Source: CAZCWM01 sp964622625
GTDB taxonomy: Bacteria; Planctomycetota; Phycisphaerae; Phycisphaerales; Phycisphaeraceae
Reading direction: 5' to 3'
Assembly (NCBI GenBank): GCA_964622625.1
Contig: CAZUUQ010000002.1
Span: 1 to 64,000 of the forward strand
DNA: 64,000 nucleotides
Shown here: piece by piece, positions 11,527 through 20,670 of the stretch
Position numbering within the stretch: the first letter of the stretch is position 1
Layout of the letters: every line of letters starts with the position of its first letter
The notes under the pieces: generated by a model
The model's database searches: none
Seen by the model: the letters and a program-made list of their open reading frames with translations, nothing else
Told to the model about the DNA's origin: nothing
Program-made: the position numbers and the translations under genes

Positions 11527-14322
11527 ATGAATCCCGATGAAGCGAACGTGGTGTGGATGCTGACGGCCGCAGTCTTCGCGCCGGTGGTCTGCGGCCTGGC
11601 GACGCTCCTGCTGCCGCGGCAGGCGATTGCGGCCCGTGTGGCTGTGGCCCTGGCCGGCCCGATCGCCGCCCTGACACTGCTGGGCTGCCATGTGGCGCAG
11701 CATGGCACGACCGCCGGGGCTGTAAGCCTGGCATGGATGCCCATGGTCCGGCTTGACCTGGCGTATCACCCCGACAACCTCGGGCTGTTCTTCGCGTTTC
11801 TGGTCAGTGGCATCGGCCTGGGCATCACGCTCTACGCCCGTGCTTACTTCGGGCCGGCCAAGGACGACCTGTACCGCTTCTTCCCCAGCCTGCACCTGTT
11901 CATGACGGCCATGATCGGCGTGGCCCTGGCTGACAACTTCATGCTCCTGCTGCTGTTCTGGGAGATGACCTCGATCAGTTCCTTCCTGCTCATCGGCTGG
12001 GAGCGCGACGATCCCTCGGCCGTGCGCAAGGCCATGCAGGCGTTCATCGTCACCGCGCTGGGCGGCCTGGCGATGATGGGCGGCCTGATTCTCATGGGCG
12101 TGCATACCGGGGCCTGGACCTTCAGCGCTCTGCTGCCGCTGGCTGAGCACGGCGAACTGGTGACAGGACCCGTGCTGACCTGGGCCTTCGTGCTGATCTT
12201 CATCGGCGCGGCTGCGAAAAGCGCGCAGTGGCCGTTGCACTTCTGGCTGCCCGGGGCGATGGCCGCCCCGACGCCGGTGTCGGCTTACCTGCACTCGGCC
12301 ACAATGGTCAAGGCCGGCGTGTATCTGACCGGCCGCCTGTGGCCGCTGCTGGCGATCGCCGTGCCGCTGTGGCCGTCGCTGATCGTGCCCATCGGCACCC
12401 TGACGATGGTCTACGGCGCGTTCGTAGCCCTTCAGAAACATGATCTCAAGCAGATCTTCGCTTACACCACCGTCAGCCAGCTCGGCTTGCTGATGTGCAT
12501 GTACGGCCTGGCGGCATTCGATTATGCCAGCGGTGGGAGCAGCGGCGGACACGCGGCTGAACATGCCGGCGAGATGGCCGGGGCACTGGCCGCCTCGGCC
12601 GCGTCGGCCATCCGCCCGCACGCCAACCTCATCTGGGATGTCACGCAGATTCTCAATCATGCGTTGTACAAAGCCCCTCTGTTCATCCTGGCCGGGGCCA
12701 TCGGCCACGTCGCGTCGCGGCAACTGCCCGAGCTGCGCGGCCTGTTCTTCCGGGGGCGCAGCCAGCGCATCATGACCGTGGTAATTGTGCTGGCGGCCTA
12801 TGCCATGGCGGCCGGCCCGCTGACCGTCAGCTTCACCGCCAAGGAGATGTTCTTCTACCAGATCGCCCACGCCCTGGAGAGTACGGGCAACGGCATGTTC
12901 TGGCTGCTCGCGGTCGCGGGTGTGGCCACGGGCATGTTCAATGTCGCGATCTTCCTGCGTCTTGCCGCCACGATGCTGCGCCGCGATCCGGCTGCAAGTC
13001 ATGCGCATGATCGGGACGCGCACGGAAATGCCCACAGCCACGGCGACCACCATCACGAGACCGGCTTCTGGCCGGCGATGCTGTGGATCCCCGGGGCCGC
13101 GATCGTCGCGTTCCAGTTCATCGGCGGCACCATCCCCGGCGCGTGGGAGAAGCTGTTTGGCTGGCTGGAGGCCACGCCGTACTACTTCACGCACTTCCCG
13201 CTGGTCTGGGATGCGCACCTGGGTATGCCGCTCTACATGAGTCTGACCGCCTACGCTCTGGGCACGCTGCTGGCCGTGTCGCCGCTGCTGCGCCGCGTGT
13301 ACAGCGACCCGCACGACCACCTGTACCCCGGCTTCTACACGCTGTGCACGCAGGGCGGAGGCAGGGTCTTTGAGATGGTGCAGCGTGGGCACGCGGGGTT
13401 CTACATCGGTGCCGTGTTCACGACGCTGGTGGGTCTGTTCGTCTGGGCCGTGTGGCACGACCCGCGGGTGATGGCATGGCCGGCGGGCGCAACCTTCGAG
13501 CCGCTGGGGCAACTGTTGCCCGGCTGGCTGCTCACGGGCGTGGTCTGCCTGGGCATGCTGCTGATGCCCATGGTGCGCGACCGGGCGGCCCGCGTGCTGG
13601 TGCTGGGCACAGTCGGCTTCAGCATCACGGGCGTTTATTACCTGTACAAAGCCCCGGACCTGGCGCTGACGCAACTGAGCATCGAGATCGTGTCGCTGAT
13701 TCTCTTCCTGCTGGTGCTGAGCCTGCTGCCGAAATATGTGCCTGCCCGCCCGCGATGGATTGCGGCCCGCGGCCTGATCGCCGTAGCGGTGGGTCTGGTG
13801 ATGTTCTGGCTGACGCTGATCAGCAGCGTCGGTCCGCAGCCGGCGATGCCGTATCGCGGCGCCGACGGCCGGCCGCTGGCCAATCTGGGCGAGTTCTTCC
13901 TGCGCAACAGCCACCACGGCAACGACACGGCCGCGTGGTCCAACGCCACGGGTGCGGGCGTGGTCGATCGCACCATGCACCACGTCCATGCCGATATGGA
14001 TGCCGGTCGGCCGCTGCACGCGGGCGGTGGGGGCGACAACGTGGTCAACGTCATCCTGGTCGACGGGCGCGGCTTCGACACCATGGGTGAAATCACGGTG
14101 CTGGGGCTGGCGGCCCTGGGCGTGTGGACGCTGCTGCGCCGCCCGCGTCACAGCACTGCCGCCGCGTCCGACGAGCCCACCGGCGGTGGACAGCCCCAGG
14201 TCCATGATGAGGATGAGAGCGGGCGCCGCCACGCCTACCTGCGCGTGGACATCCCCGACCCCTCGGGCGAAGACGAAGATCGGCATCGCATGCCGCTGGT
14301 GAAAGGCAGGGTCAGTTCATGA
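11527..14322 (+). CDS. mrpA: Mrp antiporter subunit A (MnhA/MrpA)
   Basis: 931-residue polytopic membrane protein and the largest subunit of the seven-part cation/proton antiporter. The NuoL-like proton-channel core is clear: LLLLFWEMTSISSFLLIGW, AKSAQWPLHFWLPGAMAAPT with the conserved Lys and Trp-Pro, and LHSATMVKAGVYL. The C-terminal MbhD/MbhE-like region is present (VLGTVGFSITGVYYLYKAPD; NVVNVILVDGRGFDTMGEIT). It is longer than the usual 770-800 residues because of a His-rich loop (about residues 490-517) and a hydrophilic insert before the final segments. ATG at 11527; the frame upstream is not conserved. Its stop overlaps the mrpB start by 4 nt. Confidence 0.96.
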   Translation: MNPDEANVVWMLTAAVFAPVVCGLATLLLPRQAIAARVAVALAGPIAALTLLGCHVAQHGTTAGAVSLAWMPMVRLDLAYHPDNLGLFFAFLVSGIGLGITLYARAYFGPAKDDLYRFFPSLHLFMTAMIGVALADNFMLLLLFWEMTSISSFLLIGWERDDPSAVRKAMQAFIVTALGGLAMMGGLILMGVHTGAWTFSALLPLAEHGELVTGPVLTWAFVLIFIGAAAKSAQWPLHFWLPGAMAAPTPVSAYLHSATMVKAGVYLTGRLWPLLAIAVPLWPSLIVPIGTLTMVYGAFVALQKHDLKQIFAYTTVSQLGLLMCMYGLAAFDYASGGSSGGHAAEHAGEMAGALAASAASAIRPHANLIWDVTQILNHALYKAPLFILAGAIGHVASRQLPELRGLFFRGRSQRIMTVVIVLAAYAMAAGPLTVSFTAKEMFFYQIAHALESTGNGMFWLLAVAGVATGMFNVAIFLRLAATMLRRDPAASHAHDRDAHGNAHSHGDHHHETGFWPAMLWIPGAAIVAFQFIGGTIPGAWEKLFGWLEATPYYFTHFPLVWDAHLGMPLYMSLTAYALGTLLAVSPLLRRVYSDPHDHLYPGFYTLCTQGGGRVFEMVQRGHAGFYIGAVFTTLVGLFVWAVWHDPRVMAWPAGATFEPLGQLLPGWLLTGVVCLGMLLMPMVRDRAARVLVLGTVGFSITGVYYLYKAPDLALTQLSIEIVSLILFLLVLSLLPKYVPARPRWIAARGLIAVAVGLVMFWLTLISSVGPQPAMPYRGADGRPLANLGEFFLRNSHHGNDTAAWSNATGAGVVDRTMHHVHADMDAGRPLHAGGGGDNVVNVILVDGRGFDTMGEITVLGLAALGVWTLLRRPRHSTAAASDEPTGGGQPQVHDEDESGRRHAYLRVDIPDPSGEDEDRHRMPLVKGRVSS

Positions 14323-14741
14323 GTACGCTGATTCTCCGCACGGCCGCCAGGTTGCTGGTGCCGCTGAGCCTGGCGTTCGCGGCGTTCATCTATTTCAAGG
14401 GCCATCAGACGCCGGGTGGCGGTTTCGTCGCCGGCCTGGTGACCGCGGTGGCGCTGGTGGTGCATCGCATGTGTGAGGGATCGGGCAGCCTGCAGCGGCT
14501 GCTGCCGACGCGCGAGCGGACCATCATTGCCGTGGGTCTGGCTCTGGCGCTGGGCACGGGTTTGGCGGCGATGGTCTTCGGATTGCCGTTCCTGAGCTCG
14601 AACTACGGCTACCTGCCTCTGCCCGGCGGCCATGGGCACTTTGAATGGGCGACGGTGATGGCCTTCGACCTGGGCGTGATGCTGGTGGTCGCCGGTGTGG
14701 TCGTGGGGATGATTGACGCCCTGTCACGCGAACTGGAATAA
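14319..14741 (+). CDS. mrpB: Mrp antiporter subunit B
   Basis: 140-residue membrane subunit with about four hydrophobic segments. FIYFKGHQTPGGGFVAGLVT is the MrpB/MnhB signature, and the C-terminus carries FDLGVMLVVAGVVVGMID. It overlaps mrpA by ATGA, implying translational coupling, and ends 6 bp before mrpC. Confidence 0.96.
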   Translation: MSTLILRTAARLLVPLSLAFAAFIYFKGHQTPGGGFVAGLVTAVALVVHRMCEGSGSLQRLLPTRERTIIAVGLALALGTGLAAMVFGLPFLSSNYGYLPLPGGHGHFEWATVMAFDLGVMLVVAGVVVGMIDALSRELE

Positions 14742-14747
14742 CGAGCC

Positions 14748-15095
14748 ATGACGATTCTGACTGCATTGATGGTAGGCCTGTGTTTCGCTGTGGCGACGTT
14801 CATGATGCTCGGCCGCGAGCTTAAGGGCGTGTGCATGGGCATGTTTCTTCTCGGGCACGGGGCGAACCTGGCGATCATCGCGTCCAGCCGCTCGCCGGTG
14901 GGCAAGGTGCCGCCGGTGCTCAGCGACACCGTCAGTCACCTGAGCCAGTATGTCGACCCGTTGCCCCAGGCGCTGATCCTCACCGCCATCGTGATCGGCT
15001 TTGCCGTACAGGCGTTCCTGCTGACGCTGCTGGTCATCACCTGGCGGCGCAACCGCACACTGGAACTGGACGAGTTGGCCGTCTTGGAGCATTGA
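14748..15095 (+). CDS. mrpC: Mrp antiporter subunit C (NuoK-like)
   Basis: 115 residues with three transmembrane helices, related to NuoK. Conserved elements are LLGHGANLAII and the segment ending DPLPQALILTAIVIGFAVQA, typical of MrpC. It forms part of the antiporter's membrane arm and contacts the A and D subunits. It sits 6 bp after mrpB and 48 bp before mrpD. Confidence 0.96.
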   Translation: MTILTALMVGLCFAVATFMMLGRELKGVCMGMFLLGHGANLAIIASSRSPVGKVPPVLSDTVSHLSQYVDPLPQALILTAIVIGFAVQAFLLTLLVITWRRNRTLELDELAVLEH

Positions 15096-15143
15096 CCACA
15101 GACGCCCGATGTGGCCCGCTGTGGAGCCTGATGGAATACCGCC

Positions 15144-16787
15144 ATGCCTGACCGATGGATCATCCTGTTCGTCGCCGTGCCGATGGCCGCCGCCATCCTG
15201 ACGATGCTGCTGCATCGGCTGACGCTGGCCAAGACGCTGGTGGGCCTGACTGCCTTGGGCGGCAACGTCGCCTTCGCCGGCTGGGTGACGGCCACAGTTC
15301 TCCGCGGGCCGGCCGGCATCCTCACCAGCCAGATGGGCAACTGGCCGGCGCCGTTCGGCATCAGCATCGTCGTCGACGGTCTGTCAGCCATCATGCTGCT
15401 GATCGCGGCAATCGTCAGCCTCGCGGTCTTCGTCTACTGCCTCGGGCCCGGCAGCCACCACATCACCCAGGGCTACTACCACCCGTTGTTTCACCTGCTG
15501 ATCTTCGGCGTGCAGTGGAGTTTCATCACCGGCGATCTGTTCAACCTGTTCGTGGCCTTCGAGATCATGCTCATGGCCTCATATGCCATGTTCTGCCTCG
15601 GCACCACGCGGATGCAGATGCGCCAAGCCTACAAATACGTACTGCTGAACCTCGTCGGATCGACGCTCTTCGTCACCTGCGCCGGGCTGATCTACGGCCA
15701 GCTCGGCACGCTGAACATGGCCGACATGACGCGCATGGCCATGCAGGGCCACCTTCCGCACACGGTCATGCCGGTCATCGCGGTGCTGGTGCTGGTATTC
15801 GGCGGCAAGACGGCGATCTTCCCGCTGTGGTATTGGCTGCCCGATGCCTATCCCACTGTGCCCCCGGCGATCGGCGGTTTGTTCGCCGGACTGCTGACCA
15901 AGGTCGGCGCCTACGTGATGATCCGCGTGTTTGTGATGATGTTCGGCCCAAGCGCCCAGGCGACGCAACTCGTGCAGCCGCTGCTGCTGGTGATCGCGGG
16001 AGTGACAATGTTCCTGGGCGTGCTCGGGGCCGTCAGCCGCCACAGCGTCCGCAGCATCCTGGCGATCCACATCATCAGCCAGGTGGGCTACATGATGATG
16101 GGCATCGCCCTGGCCATGACGTTGGGCGCGGCGCTCGAGAGCCGTGAGCTGGCGGTCGCCGGGGCCATCTTCTTCATCATCCACAACATGGTGGTCAAGT
16201 GCTGCCTGTTCCTGTGCGGCGGCCTGATGATGGATCATGCGGGTACCGACGAACTGGAGAAGCTCGGCGGTCTGCTGAAGCGGGCTCCCTGGTTGGCGAC
16301 GCTGTTTCTGATCGCGGCCCTGTCGCTGGCGGGCCTGCCGCCGCTGTCGGGCTTCTTCGGTAAGTTCGTGCTCATCCGCGAAGGCCTGAGCCAGCAGGCG
16401 TACTGGGTCACCGGCTTCGCGATCGCCACGAGCCTGTTGACGCTGCTGTCGATGCTCAAGATCTGGAGTTACGGCTTCTGGTCGCCCACGCCGGTGAACG
16501 CGGTCTACGCCCGACATCCCGAGCGCCGTCCGCGCGTGGGAGCTGGCATGGTGGGCGTTGGGGCCTTGGTGGTCGTGGCCTTGAGCATGGGGCTGGGTGC
16601 GCCGGTTTATGTCACCGCCTGCGTCAAGGCGGCCCGCACACTGATAGATCCTTCGGCCTACGTCGCCGCGGTGCTCGGCCCCGAGGCGCTGCGGGAGCCG
16701 GTCTTCAGCGACGCGGACGCTGCGCCCGCAGCCGAAGGCGGCATTGTGATGACCATGCAGGCTCCGACGCGAAAGGTCACGCCATGA
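15144..16787 (+). CDS. mrpD: Mrp antiporter subunit D (NuoM/N-like)
   Basis: 547 residues, a second proton-pumping-type subunit with about 14 predicted helices. The core motifs are GDLFNLFVAFEIMLMASY (with the conserved Glu), GGKTAIFPLWYWLPDAYPT (with the Lys before the broken helix) and AGLLTKVGAYVMIRVF. FLIAALSLAGLPPLSGFFGK is the usual C-terminal signature. Its stop overlaps the mrpE ATG by 4 nt. The final 60 residues are less conserved and partly polar, which is common. Confidence 0.96.
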   Translation: MPDRWIILFVAVPMAAAILTMLLHRLTLAKTLVGLTALGGNVAFAGWVTATVLRGPAGILTSQMGNWPAPFGISIVVDGLSAIMLLIAAIVSLAVFVYCLGPGSHHITQGYYHPLFHLLIFGVQWSFITGDLFNLFVAFEIMLMASYAMFCLGTTRMQMRQAYKYVLLNLVGSTLFVTCAGLIYGQLGTLNMADMTRMAMQGHLPHTVMPVIAVLVLVFGGKTAIFPLWYWLPDAYPTVPPAIGGLFAGLLTKVGAYVMIRVFVMMFGPSAQATQLVQPLLLVIAGVTMFLGVLGAVSRHSVRSILAIHIISQVGYMMMGIALAMTLGAALESRELAVAGAIFFIIHNMVVKCCLFLCGGLMMDHAGTDELEKLGGLLKRAPWLATLFLIAALSLAGLPPLSGFFGKFVLIREGLSQQAYWVTGFAIATSLLTLLSMLKIWSYGFWSPTPVNAVYARHPERRPRVGAGMVGVGALVVVALSMGLGAPVYVTACVKAARTLIDPSAYVAAVLGPEALREPVFSDADAAPAAEGGIVMTMQAPTRKVTP

Positions 16788-17257
16788 ATCTGTTTCTGCT
16801 CAACCTGCTGCTGGCGGTGCTATGGATGCTCATGTGGGCGGCCTACGACATCTACACGTTCACGGCCGGCCTGATCGTGGGCTACGTGGTGGTCGCCCTT
16901 GCCAGTCGCGCTGCCGGCCAGACAGGCTACAGCACGCGGATCTGGAAACTGCTGTCGTTCACAGCCTACTTCGTCACTATCCTTTTCAAGGCCAACCTGC
17001 AGGTCGCCTGGGAAGTGATCACGCCGGGCCTGGGCATGTCGCCGCGGATCATCGCCTACCCCGTGAAGGGCATGACCGACGTACAGATCACCGCGCTGTC
17101 CAACGCCATTACGCTCACGCCCGGCACACTCTCGGTCGACGTGGCCGATGATGCCGGCGCCCTCTACATTCACTGCATGTATGCCGAGGATCGTGCCGCT
17201 GCGGTGCGAAGCCTCAACGAACTGCGCGACCGCATCATGCGGGAGGTGTTCGAATGA
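16784..17257 (+). CDS. mrpE: Mrp antiporter subunit E
   Basis: 157 residues. Two N-terminal membrane segments are followed by a soluble region with ITALSNAITLTPGTLSVDVA, the MrpE signature. Both ends overlap neighbouring genes by 4 nt (mrpD and mrpF), so translation is probably coupled. Confidence 0.95.
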   Translation: MNLFLLNLLLAVLWMLMWAAYDIYTFTAGLIVGYVVVALASRAAGQTGYSTRIWKLLSFTAYFVTILFKANLQVAWEVITPGLGMSPRIIAYPVKGMTDVQITALSNAITLTPGTLSVDVADDAGALYIHCMYAEDRAAAVRSLNELRDRIMREVFE

Positions 17258-17652
17258 TTCGTCTTTTGGCCGCCGCGACCACTTCGACCGCCGAGCCGCT
17301 GGTGATCGCCGCCCCGACCGTGCTCTGGAGTACGCGCCTCGTGTCCTGGGTTGTCGCCGGGTCGATCGTGCTGATCGCTCTGGGCATGCTCGCGTGCATC
17401 TACCGACTCGTGCGCGGACCGCACCTGGCCGACCGCGCCTTGGCGGTGGACACCCTGGCCATCCAGCTCATCGGGCTGGTGCTGCTGCTGATGATCCGCT
17501 GGCAGACAGCCTGGTTCATCGACGGCATTCTCGTGCTTTCGCTGCTGGGTTTTGCCGGCACCGTGGCGATGGCCCAGTACATCGGCCGCCCGCACCAGCG
17601 CCCCGCCAGGCCGCACGGCGCGCCCATGGAACCCACCGGCAACGAAAGTTGA
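17254..17652 (+). CDS. mrpF: Mrp antiporter subunit F
   Basis: 132 residues with three membrane segments. YRLVRGPHLADRALAVDTLA is the MrpF/MnhF signature. The N-terminal 25 residues before the first helix are longer than in many MrpF proteins. The C-terminal tail is Arg/Pro-rich. It is coupled to mrpE by a 4-nt overlap and lies 33 bp before mrpG. Confidence 0.95.
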   Translation: MIRLLAAATTSTAEPLVIAAPTVLWSTRLVSWVVAGSIVLIALGMLACIYRLVRGPHLADRALAVDTLAIQLIGLVLLLMIRWQTAWFIDGILVLSLLGFAGTVAMAQYIGRPHQRPARPHGAPMEPTGNES

Positions 17653-17685
17653 ATCCCGGCCCATACTTACCGCAGGGCTCACGCC

Positions 17686-18057
17686 ATGAATGACCAGACC
17701 CGCATCGTGCTTGATCTGCTGACTGTGGCACTCCTCATCGGCGGCATGTTTTTCATGTGCGTGGCCGCGCTGGGCATCGTCCGCATGCCTGACCTTTATC
17801 ACCGCATGCACGCAGCCACCAAGGGCGTGACCCTGGGTATCGTCGGCCTGCTGGTGGCCGGGGCCGTGGCCCTCGGAGCGCTGCCGGAAACCCAGTTCAT
17901 GATGATCGCCACCAAGGTCGCCCTGGTGGTCATCTTCCAGTTCGTGGCCAACCCCGTGGGCGCGCATCTGCTGTCCAAAGCCGCCCACCTGGACAAGGCC
18001 CCGCTGTGGTCGGGTACGCTCAGCGACGAACTGGCCGACGCCAAGTCGCGGGGCTGA
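17686..18057 (+). CDS. mrpG: Mrp antiporter subunit G
   Basis: 123 residues, the last gene of the complete mrpABCDEFG operon. MCVAALGIVRMPDLYHRMHA is the MrpG/PhaG signature, and three helices are predicted. The operon is convergent with the M55 peptidase gene, leaving only 9 bp between stops. The complete seven-subunit set predicts Na+/H+ (or K+/H+) exchange for pH or sodium homeostasis. Confidence 0.95.
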   Translation: MNDQTRIVLDLLTVALLIGGMFFMCVAALGIVRMPDLYHRMHAATKGVTLGIVGLLVAGAVALGALPETQFMMIATKVALVVIFQFVANPVGAHLLSKAAHLDKAPLWSGTLSDELADAKSRG

Positions 18058-18066
18058 GGCGGCCGT

Positions 18067-18894
18067 TTACGCCGGCTGCCAGCCTGCGCTGCCCGGCCAG
18101 GTGAAGATGTCCTTCGCGTCAGCGATCATCCATCGCACCGCGCGGGCGTGAATCCGCTGTACCCCCGGCGCCTGCGCCAGTCGATCCGCCAGCTCGCTCC
18201 AGGCGTATTCGATGGTGATCTCGATCGGCGCCGGCAGCCGCCAGGCATGACGGCGGTCTGCCTGCCGCACGGCCGCGGCGATGTCACCGCGTATCTGCTC
18301 ACGCACGGCCGCAGGGTCATACAGCTCGCAGGTCGCCCATCCCGTGCCGCGTTTGGTCGGCGTGCTCAATGCATGCGCAAACAGCCGCCGGGCTTCCTCG
18401 CACAGCGCCTCGTCGCCCGAGACATACGCCAGTGACACGCCGAACGCCCCGGCATACAGGGCGAGCTGGCTCATCTCGCCGTGCTCCTGGCCGTTGAGCG
18501 TGTAGCGGCAGATCTCTCTCGGGCACTGCGTGTGATCCAGAAAGGCCCCCATCGTGCCGGCCATCGCGTGCTGGCCGATCATCGCGACCATGTGCACGGA
18601 CTCATCGAGGCCTTCCCATCGCCGCGGGCCTTCGCTCGCGACCCACACGCGCGTCACGCGCGGGTCGAGCTGGTCGAGGATGAATCCCTGGTTGCGGTTG
18701 CGGCCGTGGCCGTCGAGCACGCGGACGGCCGTCGCCCCCGCGTCAAAGCAGCCCGCGACGGCGGCGTTGACCTCCGCGGTGAGCTGTTCGCGGCCGTGGC
18801 GGTAGAGCGGCGAGGCGTCGTCGGGGTCGTAGCACTGGTCCCAGTGGTCCACGCCGGCCAGGCCTTCCATGTCGGTCATGAGCCAGACGATCAT
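18067..18894 (-). CDS. M55-family D-aminopeptidase (DppA-like)
   Basis: 275 residues counted from the Met at 18894. The N-terminal LMTDMEGLAGV matches the DppA zinc-site segment (D-x-E-G). VLDGHGRNRNQG, VAMIGQHAMAGTMGAFLDHT and LNGQEHGEMSQLALYAG are the other M55 blocks carrying metal-binding His and Glu. DppA is a self-compartmentalising decameric zinc aminopeptidase that releases D-amino acids from short peptides. The family also includes enzymes of D-amino-acid-peptide and cell-wall peptide recycling. There is no signal peptide. It is a standalone minus-strand gene, divergent from the FAD oxidoreductase. Confidence 0.9.
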   Translation of the reverse strand: MIVWLMTDMEGLAGVDHWDQCYDPDDASPLYRHGREQLTAEVNAAVAGCFDAGATAVRVLDGHGRNRNQGFILDQLDPRVTRVWVASEGPRRWEGLDESVHMVAMIGQHAMAGTMGAFLDHTQCPREICRYTLNGQEHGEMSQLALYAGAFGVSLAYVSGDEALCEEARRLFAHALSTPTKRGTGWATCELYDPAAVREQIRGDIAAAVRQADRRHAWRLPAPIEITIEYAWSELADRLAQAPGVQRIHARAVRWMIADAKDIFTWPGSAGWQPA

Positions 18895-18997
18895 GATGGA
18901 TGCTCCGTGTCGGCCGCGACACATTTGCCGCGGTCACACGGTCGGCTATGGTAACCGCGTCCGTGTTCTTTTCGCATGTGCTTGACGAGACGCACCC

Positions 18998-20452
18998 ATG
19001 CCTGCTGCCAACGGATCCGCTTCAGCGTATGAGCCCCGCTTCCCCTTGGGTGGTTTTCTGCCCACCGCTGCGGCCGGTCAGACGGTCGTCGAGCCGACGC
19101 GGCAGCTTCCGGTGGCGGCTGATTGCGACGTGGCGGTGCTGGGCGGCGGGCCAGCGGGCGTTTGCGCCGCGGCCGCGGCCGCGCGGGCAGGGGCGTCGGT
19201 GGTGCTCATCGAGCGTTACGGGTTCTTCGGCGGCACCGCCACGGCCGCGAACGTCAACATCTGGCACTCGCTTTATGGCATGGATCGCAGGACACAGGTC
19301 ATCGGCGGCCTGCCCGACGAGATCATCCGCCGACTTCAACGCTGGGGCGGTGTGCGCAACGCCTGCGACGACGGCGAAACGGGCACGTGGGCGGTGGACA
19401 CGGAGCTGGCGAAGCTGGCGTTCGACGACGTGGTGCTGGGCAGCGGCGTGAAGGTGCTGCTGCACACGTGGTTGGCGGGTGCGGTGGTCGAGGGTCGACA
19501 CGTCACGGCCGCGGTGGTGGAGAACAAGTCAGGGCGGCAGGCGGTCAAGGCCCGCGTCTTCATCGACTGCACGGGCGATGCCGACCTGGTTCGCCGCGCG
19601 GACGTGGACACGCAACTTGGCAACGGCTCGGGGCACTTTCAGCCTCCGACGCTCTGCTTCCGCGTCGAGGTCAAGCGTGGCCCGGTCGTGCCGCTGCACG
19701 AGGTGCAGGCCGAACTGTTCAGGACGCCGATGGACTACAACGGCCAGCTCTACTCCTGCTTTCTATGGGGTCGTCAGACGCCCGGCGAGCAGCGCGAGTA
19801 CATGCTTGCCGGGACGCGCGTGCTGGGCGTGAACGTCGCCGACGCCCGCGACCTGACACGCGCCGAGATCGAGGCCCGCTATCAGATGCGCTGGGTGTAC
19901 GAGAAAATGCGCCAGATGACCGGCTGGAGCGATTCACGCCTGACGGACATCGCCACGCAGATCGGCGCGCGAGAAAGCCACCGCATCCTGGCTGACCACC
20001 AGCTCACGCGCGAAGAACTGCTCACTGGCCAGCGATTCGACGACGCCATCGCCCAGAGCACCTACCGGATCGATATCCACCACGTGAACGGTCCCGGCAT
20101 CACCTTCGAGGGGATCGACGGTCTGCGCGAGATCATCCGTGGCGATCGCACGCGGCAGGTGGAACGATGGGACGGGGCGGAACCCGACGCCCCGCCGCGC
20201 GACACGCTGTGCTACTTCGTGCCGTATCGCAGCCTGATTCCGCGCGATCTGGATAACGTGCTGACGGCCGGCCGGTGCATCGGCACCAACCACGATGCGG
20301 CCGGAGCCACGCGCGTGATGATCAACGCCATGAGCTTCGGCCAGGCCGCGGGCACAGCCGCTGAGATGGCCGCCCACGACCGCGATGTGCGCCAGGTCGA
20401 CCCAGCTGCCCTCCGCGCCCGCCTCAAAGCCGCCGGCGTGCCGCTGCTGTGA
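18998..20452 (+). CDS. FAD-dependent oxidoreductase (FAD_oxidored family)
   Basis: 484 residues. CDVAVLGGGPAGVCAAAAAA (Gly49-Gly51, Gly54) ends in VVLIERYGFFGGTAT, the Rossmann dinucleotide site plus the Glu that binds FAD ribose. VFIDCTGDADLVRRA is the second FAD element, and ITAGRC-like NVLTAGRCIGTNHDAAGATR followed by GQAAGTAAEMA near the C-terminus completes the family pattern. Members are common in planctomycete sugar-catabolic loci and their substrates are mostly unknown. The N-terminal 40 residues have no signal peptide. It lies upstream of, and co-directional with, a ThuA gene, 218 bp apart. Confidence 0.9.
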   Translation: MPAANGSASAYEPRFPLGGFLPTAAAGQTVVEPTRQLPVAADCDVAVLGGGPAGVCAAAAAARAGASVVLIERYGFFGGTATAANVNIWHSLYGMDRRTQVIGGLPDEIIRRLQRWGGVRNACDDGETGTWAVDTELAKLAFDDVVLGSGVKVLLHTWLAGAVVEGRHVTAAVVENKSGRQAVKARVFIDCTGDADLVRRADVDTQLGNGSGHFQPPTLCFRVEVKRGPVVPLHEVQAELFRTPMDYNGQLYSCFLWGRQTPGEQREYMLAGTRVLGVNVADARDLTRAEIEARYQMRWVYEKMRQMTGWSDSRLTDIATQIGARESHRILADHQLTREELLTGQRFDDAIAQSTYRIDIHHVNGPGITFEGIDGLREIIRGDRTRQVERWDGAEPDAPPRDTLCYFVPYRSLIPRDLDNVLTAGRCIGTNHDAAGATRVMINAMSFGQAAGTAAEMAAHDRDVRQVDPAALRARLKAAGVPLL

Positions 20453-20670
20453 TCGTTGCTGGCCGCACGGCCCGCGATCCACCGGCAGACGTCACAATGA
20501 GACGCGGCCGTCAGGGAGCGGACATGACGCGCATGCACCAACCGTAACTGCTCGCTCACGCTCGCGGCTCGTAGCGGGGCCTGCCGTGTCGCCTTGCACC
20601 ACGCCGATCCGTCGCCACAATGGCCGGCTCGTATCCGCACACCGCATACCCCCCCCAAGGAGTTGCACCG

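Noticed and set aside
11500..14286. 928-codon minus-strand open frame
   Set aside because: Exactly antisense to mrpA, whose product is clearly conserved.
20453..20670. Small gene between the FAD oxidoreductase and ThuA
   Set aside because: No frame with a plausible RBS and family-like composition; only the ThuA RBS at the end is clear.
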